Source: Marinimicrococcus sp033875255 (GTDB taxonomy: Bacteria > Pseudomonadota > Alphaproteobacteria > Geminicoccales > Geminicoccaceae). Taken from it: DNA of 64,000 nucleotides. A model generated the notes under the pieces. It ran no database searches. It was not told where the DNA came from and was given only the letters and a program-made list of their open reading frames with translations. The stretch lies in the NCBI GenBank assembly GCA_033875255.1, contig JAWZSN010000005.1, positions 155,679 to 219,678 of the forward strand, in the 5' to 3' direction. A program made the translations under genes and the position numbers. Shown here in pieces: positions 8,899-17,492 of the stretch; within the stretch, counting starts at the first letter, position 1; each line of letters opens with the position of its first letter.

Positions 8899-9342
8899 AT
8901 GTCCGACGACGGCCTTGCCCTCTACAGCGACCGGCTGCGGGCCCTCTCCGCCAAGGTCCGCAAGGACCGCCGGCTTGCCGCGGCAGACGCCACCGTGAGC
9001 CTTACCAGCCCGCTCTGCGGCAGCCGTGTCACCATCGACCTGGTCATGGAGAGCGGCCGGATCCGCGAGCTGGGCTACATGGTGCGCGCCTGCTCGCTGG
9101 GCCAGGCCGGCACGGCGGTGCTGGCCGAGGCGGCGCCGGGTTGCACCCCGGCCGAGCTGGAGGCAGTCCGCGAGACGGTGCGGCGGATGCTGGAGGAGGG
9201 CGGCCCGCCGCCCGAAGGACACTGGGCCGCCCTCGAGGTGCTCAGTCCCGCCGCCCACATGCCGAGCCGCCACGGCGCAGCGCTGCTTCCCTTCGATGCC
9301 GTGCTCGAAGCGGCCGGGAAGGCGGCTCAGCCGCCCTTGTAG
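8899..9342 (+). CDS. NifU/IscU-like iron-sulfur scaffold family protein lacking one cysteine
   Basis: 147 residues with the NifU_N/IscU fold. Two ligand cysteines are present, Cys40 (SPLCGSRVTI) and Cys65 (VRACSLGQAG). The third, which in IscU/SufU sits near the C-terminus before an LA/LAE block, is replaced by Gly (RHGAALLPFDAV, residue 126). An extra cysteine is at 82. No isc, suf or nif genes are nearby. The role may be altered scaffold, carrier or regulatory function. It follows the acyl-CoA ligase by 72 bases. Its last 16 bases overlap the 3' end of the convergent regulator gene. Confidence 0.75.
   Translation: MSDDGLALYSDRLRALSAKVRKDRRLAAADATVSLTSPLCGSRVTIDLVMESGRIRELGYMVRACSLGQAGTAVLAEAAPGCTPAELEAVRETVRRMLEEGGPPPEGHWAALEVLSPAAHMPSRHGAALLPFDAVLEAAGKAAQPPL
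9321..9336. terminator. Hairpin inside overlapping convergent 3' ends
   Basis: GGCGGC-TCA-GCCGCC (9321-9335) spans the overlap of the NifU-like gene and the convergent regulator gene, and contains the regulator's stop codon. There is no T-run. It may act as a shared terminator. Confidence 0.4.
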
Positions 9343-9707
9343 AGCCGCCGCAGCGTCTCGATCATCTGGTCGAAATTGAGCTCGAGGATCTCCTCGACCC
9401 TTGCGGTCGGCCATAACCGCACCGAGCGGCCCTCGCGGCGCCGCTCGACATAGCCCTGCTCCTCGATCCGCTTGAGCTTGCGGTGAACGGTCGCGAGGCT
9501 GAGGTCGAGATAGGTCGCCAGCGACGAGACGTCGTAGAGGCGGCCCTCGATCCGGCCCTTGATGATGGTGCGGATCATCAGGCAGGACACCGGATCGCCC
9601 CACATCCCGGTCTCGATGGCATAGAAGCGATTGAGACATTCGAGAACCTTGCGCTGGACGATCTCGCGCGTGGTCGTCTCGCGGTCCTCTTCGGCGAACA
9701 CCAGCAC
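9327..9707 (-). CDS. Winged-helix (MarR-like) transcriptional regulator
   Basis: 126 residues. A helical N-terminal part (IVQRKVLECLNRFYAIE) is followed by a winged helix-turn-helix at about residues 55-100 (SSLATYLDLSLATVHRKLKR, then the wing EEQGYVERRREGRSVRLWPT) and a C-terminal dimer helix. It is divergent from the SQR-like flavoprotein gene at 9903, and a perfect palindrome lies between them (9791-9809), so it probably controls that gene and itself. The start is a GTG; the GTG at 9701 fits the AGGGG upstream equally well. No cysteine or ligand motif suggests the signal. Confidence 0.8.
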   Translation of the reverse strand: MLVFAEEDRETTTREIVQRKVLECLNRFYAIETGMWGDPVSCLMIRTIIKGRIEGRLYDVSSLATYLDLSLATVHRKLKRIEEQGYVERRREGRSVRLWPTARVEEILELNFDQMIETLRRLYKGG

Positions 9708-9790
9708 TTCCCCTGCCCGCAGCCTCCGGCTGCCACCATGCCCGCCGCCTCGCGGCGCCCCTGTCCCATGACGGACGCGGAACGCGGCGA

Positions 9791-9809
9791 CCTTTCCGTA
9801 TCGGAAAGG
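9791..9809. promoter_or_regulatory. Perfect palindrome, probable operator between divergent genes
   Basis: CCTTTCCG-TAT-CGGAAAGG, 8-bp arms with a 3-bp centre. It lies 84 bp upstream of the regulator start and 94 bp upstream of the flavoprotein start, the expected place for a shared operator. It is the only long AT-containing perfect palindrome in this intergenic region. Assignment to the 9327-9707 regulator is inference. Confidence 0.6.
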
Positions 9810-9902
9810 TTAGGCGTTCGGTGCCGGTTCGGCAAGTTGTATGAGAAGGGCAGCAGGCCAGTCGTGCGACAGACGCGACGAGCAGAGACGAGGTGGCAGC
9901 CA

Positions 9903-11093
9903 ATGGCAAAACGAATTCTTGTCGTGGGAGGAGGTATCGGCGGGACGATGACCGCCAACAGCCTCGTCCACAAGCTCTATCCGGAGGTGTCGAGCGGTGA
10001 GGTCACCGTGACGATGCTTTCGGACTCGCCGGATCACTACTACAAGCCGGCCTTCATGTATGTGGCCTTCAATTCCTTTTCAAAGAACGAGCTGAAGCGT
10101 CCGCAGCGCAGCCTGCTGCGTCCCGAGATCCAGTTCGTGGTCGACAAGGTCGCCCACTTCGACTTCGCGCAGAACCGGGTGCGCACCCAAAGCGGCGCCA
10201 TCTACGGCTACGACTATCTGGTGGTCTCGACCGGCTGCGTGCCGTCGCCCGAGCGCATCGAGGGCCTCAAGGAAGCCGGCGACCATTTCTATCTCCACGA
10301 GCCGGCGCGGCAGCTCGCCGACAGGCTGGCGCGGATCGAGAAGGGCCGGATCTTCATCACGGTCACCTTCCCCAAGACCCCCAACGTCCCGCATCAGTGC
10401 GGCATCGCGCCGATCGAGACGACCTTGATGCTCGACGAGTTCCTGCGCCGCCGCGGCGTGCGCGAGAAGATCGAGATCGTCTACACCTATCCGACCGTCT
10501 CCCAGCTCCTGCGCAACTGCCTCTTCCTGCAAAAGCAGACCTGCGAGGTGCTGCCGTCGATCTTCGAGAGCAAGGGCATCAGGTTCAAGCGCGGCTTCAC
10601 CCTTGGCCGCGTCGATCCGGACCGCAAGATCGCCTATTCCGAGGAGGGCGACGAGCAGGATTTCGACATCCTGATGTCGACCCCGCCGATCCGCGCCGTC
10701 GACGCGGTCCTCGACTCCGGCGCGTCGCAGGCGCCCAACGACGAGGGCTGGCTGCCCACCGACCGCGAGACGCTGCAGCTGGCCGGGCACGAGAACGTCT
10801 ATGTGATGGGCGACACCGGCGACCTGCCGGTGAGCAAGGCCGGCGGCACCTGCCACAACCAGAGCCCCGTGGTGGTCGACAATATCGCCTCCTCGATCCG
10901 CATCGGCTACCCGACGGCAGCCTATGACGGCAAGGTCATCGCCGTGGCGCAGATGGGCCTCGAGGCCGGCATGCCGCTTTGGTACGACTACGAGAACGAT
11001 GTCGAGCCGCACCCGCCCACCAAGCTCGGCGGCCTGTTGCGCAAGAGCGTCAATCGCGGCCTCTACTGGGCCGTGGCCCGCGGCCTGGTCTGA
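9903..11093 (+). CDS. Sulfide:quinone oxidoreductase-like FAD flavoprotein
   Basis: 396 residues. The N-terminal FAD fold starts at once (ILVVGGGIGG), followed by a second Rossmann half and the C-terminal FAD motif (NVYVMGDTGDLPVSKAGG). Sulfide:quinone oxidoreductases use a pair of redox cysteines; here the candidates are PHQCGIAPIE (about residue 165) and GGTCHNQSP (about 320), which differs from the classical SQR spacing. A monotopic, quinone-reducing role at the inner membrane is likely. The ATG at 9903 precedes the FAD motif directly. The next gene, 15 bases on, encodes a DUF1641 protein, a common partner of SQR-like and formate dehydrogenase genes. True substrate is unproven. Confidence 0.8.
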   Translation: MAKRILVVGGGIGGTMTANSLVHKLYPEVSSGEVTVTMLSDSPDHYYKPAFMYVAFNSFSKNELKRPQRSLLRPEIQFVVDKVAHFDFAQNRVRTQSGAIYGYDYLVVSTGCVPSPERIEGLKEAGDHFYLHEPARQLADRLARIEKGRIFITVTFPKTPNVPHQCGIAPIETTLMLDEFLRRRGVREKIEIVYTYPTVSQLLRNCLFLQKQTCEVLPSIFESKGIRFKRGFTLGRVDPDRKIAYSEEGDEQDFDILMSTPPIRAVDAVLDSGASQAPNDEGWLPTDRETLQLAGHENVYVMGDTGDLPVSKAGGTCHNQSPVVVDNIASSIRIGYPTAAYDGKVIAVAQMGLEAGMPLWYDYENDVEPHPPTKLGGLLRKSVNRGLYWAVARGLV

Positions 11094-11108
11094 TCGGGGG
11101 AGAATGAG

Positions 11109-11513
11109 ATGACCGAGATGAGCACCCCCGCGACACCCGGCAGTGCCGGCCCCGCCGCCTTCCAGGACCCCGACACGCAGGCCGGGATCGAGCATCTGGC
11201 GGCCAAGGTGGCGCCGCTGCTGCAGACCAACCGGTTCGACAATGTCGTGGACCTGCTCTCGCTGGTGGCCGACGGCATCGACATGACCGACGAGCGCACC
11301 ATCGAGAAGCTGATGGCGGCGTTCGAGGGGGCGATGGCGGCCGGCTGGACGCTGGGCAACGCCGCGCGCATGGCCGGCAGCGTGGCGGGCAACGCCGCCG
11401 AGCCGCCGAGCCTGTTCCAGCTCGCCCGCGAGCTGCGCGACCCGGAGGTCCGCCGCGGCCTGCATGCCGCCGTGACCTTCCTGCGCATCCTCGGCCGCCA
11501 GACCGGCCCCTGA
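11109..11513 (+). CDS. DUF1641 domain protein
   Basis: 134 residues matching the DUF1641 pattern: a central stretch ALLQTNRFDNVVDLLSLVAD-type helix pair, a glycine-rich middle (AAGWTLGNAARMAGSVAGNA) and the terminal signature ELRDPEVRRGLHAAVTFLRI. It has no signal peptide or membrane helix. Such proteins are often encoded next to SQR-like flavoproteins or formate dehydrogenases, as here, where it is 15 bases downstream and surely cotranscribed. Biochemical role unknown; probably a partner of the flavoprotein. Confidence 0.8.
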   Translation: MTEMSTPATPGSAGPAAFQDPDTQAGIEHLAAKVAPLLQTNRFDNVVDLLSLVADGIDMTDERTIEKLMAAFEGAMAAGWTLGNAARMAGSVAGNAAEPPSLFQLARELRDPEVRRGLHAAVTFLRILGRQTGP

Positions 11514-11520
11514 GCCGCCA

Positions 11521-11550
11521 CATGCCGGAGCGCGCCCGCGCTCCGGCATG
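11521..11550. terminator. Long perfect hairpin after the flavoprotein-DUF1641 operon
   Basis: Perfect 14-bp arms CATGCCGGAGCGCG/CGCGCTCCGGCATG with a 2-base centre, starting 7 bases after the DUF1641 stop codon. There is no T-run, so it may be a transcript-stabilising hairpin or a weak terminator. Confidence 0.6.
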
Positions 11551-11670
11551 CCTCCGGGGCGACGTGCGCCCGGATTCCGCCCTTCGGTCGGGTCACCTGC
11601 CGGCCTGGCCGCTGCCCCCGAAGCGGATCGGCTGGCGCGACCATGCACCGGAGGGACAGGCTGTTGCCGG

Positions 11671-12903
11671 CTAGCCCCGCGGCTGCTCCGCCAGCCAGGC
11701 CAGCATACCGCGCGCGGCGGCCGCACCGGTGCTGAAGCAGGCCTGGAGGAGGTAGCCGCCGGTCGGCGCCTCCCAGTCGAGCATCTCCCCTGCGGCGAAG
11801 GTGCCCGGCAGGCGGCGCAGCATGAAGCGCTCGTCGAGCTCGTCCAGGACGATGCCGCCAGCGGTCGAGATCGCCCGCTCGATGGGCCGGGCGGCGTGCA
11901 GACGCAAGGGGAGGGCCTTGATCCGTGCGGCCAGATCCTCCGGCTCGCCCGGCAGCTCCGGCCCCGCCAGCTCGCGCAGCAGGCCGGCTGCCACCGGCGA
12001 GAGGCCGGCTGCCTTGCGCAGCCGGCTCGCCATGGAGTGGCGGGCGGGCGCCTTGGCAAGACGGCGAGCCAGCTCCGTCGCTTGCAGTTCGGGACGCAGG
12101 TCGATCTCCAGCACCGCCTCGCCCCGGGCGGCGATGGCCTCGCGCAGCGGGGTGGCCAGGGCATAGACCGCGCCTCCCTCGATCCCCTGCGCGGTCACCA
12201 CGGGCTCCCCGCGCACCCGCTGTCCTGCGAAGGAGAGGGCTGCCGGCTTCACCGGCCGGCCCGCGTACCGCTCGGCGAAATGCGCCGACCAGCCTGTCGC
12301 GAAGCCGCAATTGGCCGGGCGCAGCGGCGCGATCGCAACGCCTCTTGCCGCCAGTGTCCCGACCCATTCGCCGGTCGCGCCCATGCGCGGCCAGCTGGCC
12401 CCGCCCAGGGCCAGCAGCGTGACGTCGGCCTGCCGGCTCAGCTTCTCGCCGGAAGGGCCGGTGAACAGCAGCCGGCCGTCCTCGTCCCAGCCTTGGAAGC
12501 AATGGCGGGTGTGCAGCTCCACGCCCAGGGCGCCGAGCCGGCCGAGCCAGGCGCGCAGCAGCGGCGAGGCCTTGAAGCTTTCGGGAAAGACGCGTCCGCT
12601 CGAGCCGGTGAAGGTCGGCATGCCCAACCCCTCGCTCCAGGCGCGCAGATCGGCGGGCGTGAAGGCCGCGATGGCCGGCGAGAGCCTGGCCGCTGCCGCC
12701 CCGTAACGCTCGAGAAAGTCCGCCAAGGGCTCGCCGTGGGTGAGATTGAGGCCGCCGCGGCCGGCCAGCAGGAACTTGCGCGCCGGGGAGGGCATGCGCT
12801 CGAAGATCTCGACCCGCACCCCGGCCGAGGCGAGAAGCTCGGCCGCCATGAGGCCGGCCGGTCCGCCGCCGACGATCGCCGCCTTGCCGCCTGAACTGCT
12901 CAT
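11671..12903 (-). CDS. TIGR03862-type (HI0933/BaiN-like) flavoprotein
   Basis: 410 residues. Starts with an FAD-binding Rossmann motif (AAIVGGGPAGLMAAELL) and has the HI0933-family signatures ARKFLLAGRGGLNLTH near residue 45, a GGASWPRMGATGEW block near 165, and the C-terminal FAD loop AGEMLDWEAPTGGYLLQ. Cytoplasmic NAD(P)/FAD-dependent oxidoreductase; substrate unknown for this subfamily. Two starts are possible: ATG at 12903 (AAAGG just upstream) or ATG at 12915. It is transcribed towards the flavoprotein operon and has no same-strand partner close by. Confidence 0.85.
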   Translation of the reverse strand: MSSSGGKAAIVGGGPAGLMAAELLASAGVRVEIFERMPSPARKFLLAGRGGLNLTHGEPLADFLERYGAAAARLSPAIAAFTPADLRAWSEGLGMPTFTGSSGRVFPESFKASPLLRAWLGRLGALGVELHTRHCFQGWDEDGRLLFTGPSGEKLSRQADVTLLALGGASWPRMGATGEWVGTLAARGVAIAPLRPANCGFATGWSAHFAERYAGRPVKPAALSFAGQRVRGEPVVTAQGIEGGAVYALATPLREAIAARGEAVLEIDLRPELQATELARRLAKAPARHSMASRLRKAAGLSPVAAGLLRELAGPELPGEPEDLAARIKALPLRLHAARPIERAISTAGGIVLDELDERFMLRRLPGTFAAGEMLDWEAPTGGYLLQACFSTGAAAARGMLAWLAEQPRG

Positions 12904-13181
12904 TGCCTTTTCCATCTGCCGCCGATGCCGTCACCGGCATCTGCCACCCGGGCCGCCACCGGCTGCGAGGGCCTAGCGCAATGTGCCCGCGAAGGCCATG
13001 CGGCGGGAGCCCCCGCCAGGGCCGGACCCCATTGCCGGCCCGCACGCTCGGCCCGGCGCCGGGCTGCGCCTGTACCGTGCCAGCAGCTCAACCCAGCCTT
13101 GCGAACCCCCCCCCTTAAACGAGAGGCGCCGGCCACCAACCTGGAAAGCTAGGCCGCACGGTTGCCGAGGCTGGAGGAGCA

Positions 13182-13376
13182 ATGTCGAACGAGAACGTCC
13201 GCGTGGGGCAGATCGTCATGGATCGCAAGCTGCCTCGCCACACCTGGAAGGTTACCGAAGCCTCGGGCGACCTCTACCGCCTCGAGCGCGTCGACATGCC
13301 CGGCGCCATCCGCTTCCCCGACGCCCGCGCCATGCGCGAGCGCTATGTATGGGAGGAGCAGGTGACCGGGATGTGA
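13182..13376 (+). CDS. Small protein of unknown function (64 aa)
   Basis: 64 residues, with an excellent ribosome site (GGAGGAGCA just before the ATG). Charged and compact, with predicted beta strands (VRVGQIVMD, TWKVTEASGDLYRLERVD) like a small barrel-type domain; no cysteines, no membrane segment. Not recognised as a named family. It stands alone between long intergenic regions and is followed by a GC-rich hairpin at 13381. Confidence 0.6.
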   Translation: MSNENVRVGQIVMDRKLPRHTWKVTEASGDLYRLERVDMPGAIRFPDARAMRERYVWEEQVTGM

Positions 13377-13380
13377 GCCG

Positions 13381-13402
13381 GACAGGGCGCTGCGCGGCTG
13401 TC
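13381..13402 (+). terminator. Hairpin after the 64-aa gene
   Basis: Arms GACAG/CTGTC enclose a GC-rich loop with the core GGCGCTGCGCGG, a shortened version of the hairpin core found elsewhere in the window. It is followed by TCTC rather than a T-run. Confidence 0.35.
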
Positions 13403-13431
13403 TCGCCCGTCTCGTCTCTTGGCCGTCTAAC

Positions 13432-13680
13432 TCAGGCGCGGAGCGTGCTAGCGCCTTCCTCGGGCTCGGCAGTCTCGAGCGTCAGGTCCTGGAGGGCGGC
13501 GCGTGGGGAGTCGACGACGGCAAGCCCGAGCGGCTGAAGCAGGTCGTTGAGCGAGGCAGCCAGGGCAAGGCGGTCGGTTTCCTCCTCGTCGCGCGCCTGC
13601 AGCGCCGTGGTTTGCGAGGACGCTGTCTCCCAGCAGATCCGCACCTTCTGGCCGCCGATCTTGATGATCTTGCACTTCAT
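13432..13680 (-). CDS. Small acidic protein of unknown function (82 aa)
   Basis: 82 residues with a near-ideal ribosome site (GGGAGGTAAACG before the ATG). The N-terminus (MKCKIIKIGGQKVRICWET) is strand-like and carries two cysteines; the rest is acidic and helical (ARDEEETDRLALAASLNDLL). No family recognised. It is convergent with the 64-aa gene and divergent from the FAH-family gene. The good start site and coherent composition support a real gene. Confidence 0.55.
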   Translation of the reverse strand: MKCKIIKIGGQKVRICWETASSQTTALQARDEEETDRLALAASLNDLLQPLGLAVVDSPRAALQDLTLETAEPEEGASTLRA

Positions 13681-13961
13681 CGTTTACCTCCCTGCTCTGT
13701 CTGCTGCCTGTCTGATAAGGCCAGGCGAGCTTCCAGGGTAGATGCCGCGTGCCGCGGCGCCGCGCGATGATCCTCGTCACGGGGACGCGTCGCCCGTCTG
13801 CAGCACGCGATCCCGGGCGATCCAAAACGGCTTTGCACCCATCACGGGCTCTCCTCCGGCAGCGCTGGCTGGCGCCGCCTTGACCGCGCTGCTCCGCCGC
13901 TCCACACGGGAAGCCGGGTGGCGGGCAGGTTCCGCCCCGCAAGAGCTCAGGGAGACGATCC

Positions 13962-15140
13962 ATGGACCGCTATCTCACCCCCGCCGCCACCTTGCCCGAG
14001 GATGGCTGCGCCGGGACCCTCGTGGGGCGGCTGTGCGTGCCGGGCGAGCCCGGCGGGCCGGCGGTGGTGGCGGTGCGCGAGGACGGGCTCTACGACCTCA
14101 CCCCGATCGTTCCCACCATGAGCGAGCTGATCGCCCGCGAGGACCGTGTGGCGGTGGCGCGCAGCCCCGGGGCCCCGCGCATCGCCGGGCTCGAGGAGGT
14201 GCTGGCCAACAGCCACTGCGACCAGCGCCGGCCGGCCCGGCCCTATCTCCTTGCCCCATGCGACCTGCAGGCGGTCAAGGCAGCCGGCGTCACCTTCGTC
14301 AAAAGCATGATCGAGCGGGTCATCGAGGAGCAGTGCAAGGGCGATCCGAGCAAAGCCGACGGCATCCGCCAGCGCATCGAGGGGGCGATCGGAGCTTCGT
14401 TGCGCGAGGTCAGGCCCGGCTCGCCGGAGGCTGCCCGGGTCAAGGAGCATCTCGTGGCCGAGGGCCTGTGGTCGCAATATCTCGAGGTGGGGATCGGTCC
14501 CGACGCCGAGATCTTCACCAAGGCACAGCCGCTCTCCTCGGTCGGGCAGGGCAGCGAGATCGGCATCCACCGCCGCTCGTCGTGGAACAATCCGGAGCCG
14601 GAAGTGGTGCTGGTGGTCGACCCCGACGGCCGGATTGTCGGTGCCACGCTGGGCAACGACGTCAACCTGCGCGACTTTGAAGGGCGCAGCGCGCTGCTGC
14701 TGGGCAAGGCCAAGGACAACAATGCCGCCTCGGCGGTGGGCCCCTTCATCCGTCTGTTCGACGAGACCTTCGAGATCGCGGACGTGCGCGCCGCCGAGGT
14801 CCGGCTGGAGGTCGCCGGCGAGGACGGCTTCGTCCTCGAGGGTAGCAGCTCGATGCGCGAGATCAGCCGCGACCCGGAGGAGCTGGTCGCCAACATGATG
14901 GGCGGCCATCACCACTACCCCGATGGCGCGCTGCTGTTCTGCGGCACGATGTTCGCGCCCACCAAGGATCGCGGGGCGCAGGGCATGGGCTTTACCCACA
15001 AGCTGGGCGATCTCGTCGCGATCTCGAGCGCCAGGCTGGGCACCCTGGTCAACCGCGTGCAGTACGCCGACAAGGCGTCGCCCTGGACCTTCGGCGCCGT
15101 AGCGCTGATGCGCAACCTCAAGGCGCGCGGCCTGCTCTGA
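13962..15140 (+). CDS. Fumarylacetoacetate hydrolase (FAH) superfamily enzyme
   Basis: 392 residues, the longer FAH subtype. The catalytic core is in the second half: EIFTKAQPLSSVG, the metal-binding EPEVVLVVDPDG, the GNDVNLRDFEG signature, then KAKDNNAASAVGPF. These enzymes use Mg2+ or Mn2+ to cleave or dehydrate acylpyruvates and 2-keto-3-deoxy sugar acids. The length and pattern resemble members annotated as 2,4-diketo-3-deoxy sugar acid hydrolases or 2-keto-3-deoxyarabinonate dehydratase-like, so sugar-acid breakdown is plausible. GGGAG seven bases before the ATG supports the start. Ends at a bidirectional terminator. Exact substrate unknown. Confidence 0.85.
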   Translation: MDRYLTPAATLPEDGCAGTLVGRLCVPGEPGGPAVVAVREDGLYDLTPIVPTMSELIAREDRVAVARSPGAPRIAGLEEVLANSHCDQRRPARPYLLAPCDLQAVKAAGVTFVKSMIERVIEEQCKGDPSKADGIRQRIEGAIGASLREVRPGSPEAARVKEHLVAEGLWSQYLEVGIGPDAEIFTKAQPLSSVGQGSEIGIHRRSSWNNPEPEVVLVVDPDGRIVGATLGNDVNLRDFEGRSALLLGKAKDNNAASAVGPFIRLFDETFEIADVRAAEVRLEVAGEDGFVLEGSSSMREISRDPEELVANMMGGHHHYPDGALLFCGTMFAPTKDRGAQGMGFTHKLGDLVAISSARLGTLVNRVQYADKASPWTFGAVALMRNLKARGLL

Positions 15141-15178
15141 GGCGGCCGGCCGCGAGCGGCAACGGGCCGGAACGAAAC

Positions 15179-15199
15179 GGGGCCGGCAGAGCCGGCCCC
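15179..15199. terminator. Bidirectional terminator between convergent genes
   Basis: Perfect 9-bp stem GGGGCCGGC/GCCGGCCCC with loop AGA, between the FAH gene (+) and the YdcH-like gene (-). Short A- and T-poor flanks (GGGAAAATC on the right). Confidence 0.7.
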
Positions 15200-15208
15200 G
15201 CGGGAAAA

Positions 15209-15403
15209 TCAGTGTGCCGCCTCGCCGTTGGCGGCGCCGACGAGCGTTCGGCGTTCGATGGCTTCTTTCAGTTTGAGCTTTTCCCTCTTCAAGCGGGAAA
15301 GAGTCGACTGATCGGGCATCGGCCGGTGGAGCTCATCCGTGATGAGCTGGTCCAGCCGGGCATGCTTCGACCGCAGACTCTCGACATGCTCTTGCATCGC
15401 CAT
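15209..15403 (-). CDS. YdcH (DUF465) family small protein
   Basis: 64 residues, a predicted two-helix hairpin: the first helix SLRSKHARLDQLITDEL, a proline turn (RPMPDQ), then LSRLKREKLKLKEAIERR. This is the DUF465/YdcH pattern of small proteins common in proteobacteria; role unknown. GAGGAGG upstream of the first ATG (15403) supports the start; a second ATG lies two codons later. A second DUF465-like gene is at 17218-17448. Confidence 0.85.
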   Translation of the reverse strand: MAMQEHVESLRSKHARLDQLITDELHRPMPDQSTLSRLKREKLKLKEAIERRTLVGAANGEAAH

Positions 15404-15513
15404 CGTGCACTACCTCCTCAGCGGTACCTAGCGCAGTATGAGAGACTAGTGACAGTCGCGGCCGCTTTCCAGCCTGAATGACGACGGGCAGCCTTGCGAT
15501 CAGCGCGCGGTCC

Positions 15514-16011
15514 TCACTCGAGTGCCGCGGCGGCCAAAAGCGGCTTCAGGACCGGGTTTGCGGCCGCCCGGCCCTGACCCAGCGCCGCACTATGGGCGCG
15601 GGCGAGGGCGCGGGTGGGAAGCCGGCCGCCGGGCAGGTGTCGGGCCAGAGCCTCGAGCTCCAGCAGCAGCTCGCGCTCGGCGGCGAGCTCGTCGTCCTTG
15701 ATCCGCTCGCGCAGCTCGGTGCGGCGCGCGGCGGGGCTGCCGTCTCCGGCGGCGAGCGGCTTGAGCGCGCGGCGCGCCCCGCGCAGCCCTTCGATCACCG
15801 GCCGCCAGCGCGCAGCGCAGGCGGCGAGCGCGGCCGCCGTTTCCTCGTCGAGCGTTGCGCCGCGCTCGGCGAGCCAGCAGCCCAGCAGCAAAAGCGGCAC
15901 GTCGGCGCCGGCCTCGTCCTGGAGGCGCAGACAGGCCACGGCCACCCCCGGGCTGCCGTAAAGGCTCAGGGCGCGCCGCCAGAGCGGGCTCTCGGGCCGG
16001 GGCAGCGGCAT
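15514..16011 (-). CDS. TIGR02444 (DUF2390) family protein
   Basis: 165 residues. The N-terminal signature is characteristic: WRRALSLYGSPGVAVACLRL, then DVPLLLLGCWLAERG. The rest is helical and Arg/Glu/Ala-rich. The family has no established function. It is 2 bases downstream of the phosphofructokinase stop codon and almost certainly cotranscribed with it. Confidence 0.8.
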   Translation of the reverse strand: MPLPRPESPLWRRALSLYGSPGVAVACLRLQDEAGADVPLLLLGCWLAERGATLDEETAAALAACAARWRPVIEGLRGARRALKPLAAGDGSPAARRTELRERIKDDELAAERELLLELEALARHLPGGRLPTRALARAHSAALGQGRAAANPVLKPLLAAAALE

Positions 16012-16013
16012 CC

Positions 16014-17081
<1,068 letters not shown>

Positions 17082-17217
17082 GACGAGGCCCTCCTTCTGC
17101 CTGACGGGGATGGCGTGCCGGGCAGCCGCCCGGCTCCGGGGGCGCCTGCGAGGATCAATTTGCGTGCGGTCGCCCGGAGTGCTGCCGCCCGCCTGAAAAA
17201 GTGCTACGAACGAGGCA

Positions 17218-17448
17218 GTGATACAATGGTTGCCGGGCCACGAGGAGCCACCGACCCTGCGCGAGATCGATACCCGTCTGGCGACGCTGAAAGCCGCGCA
17301 CCGCGCTCTCGACGAGCGCATCGACCAGCTCACGGCCGAGGGCCAGGGCAGCGAGCTGGAGCTTCAGCGCCTGAAGAAGCAGAAGCTCGCCCTGAAGGAC
17401 CGGATCGCCTATCTCATGCGCAACCGACATCCCGACATCATCGCCTGA
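17218..17448 (+). CDS. Second YdcH (DUF465)-like small protein
   Basis: About 76 residues. Residues 14-70 form the same two-helix pattern as the 15209-15403 protein: LREIDTRLATLKAAHRALDE, then LELQRLKKQKLALKDRIAYL. The start is uncertain: GTG at 17218 gives 76 residues with a weak GAGG upstream, and later TTG/CTG starts would remove the non-conserved leader. It is divergent from the phosphofructokinase gene and convergent with purK. Role unknown. Confidence 0.65.
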   Translation: MIQWLPGHEEPPTLREIDTRLATLKAAHRALDERIDQLTAEGQGSELELQRLKKQKLALKDRIAYLMRNRHPDIIA

Positions 17449-17492
17449 GCAGGCCCCGGGGGCCCGACGCGGCCTGAGTCGCCGGGAGGCGC

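Noticed and set aside
13105..13115. Run of nine C upstream of the 64-aa gene as a phase-variation tract
   Set aside because: It lies about 65 bases before the start, is not flanked by clear -35/-10 boxes, and a single run in a GC-rich region is weak evidence.
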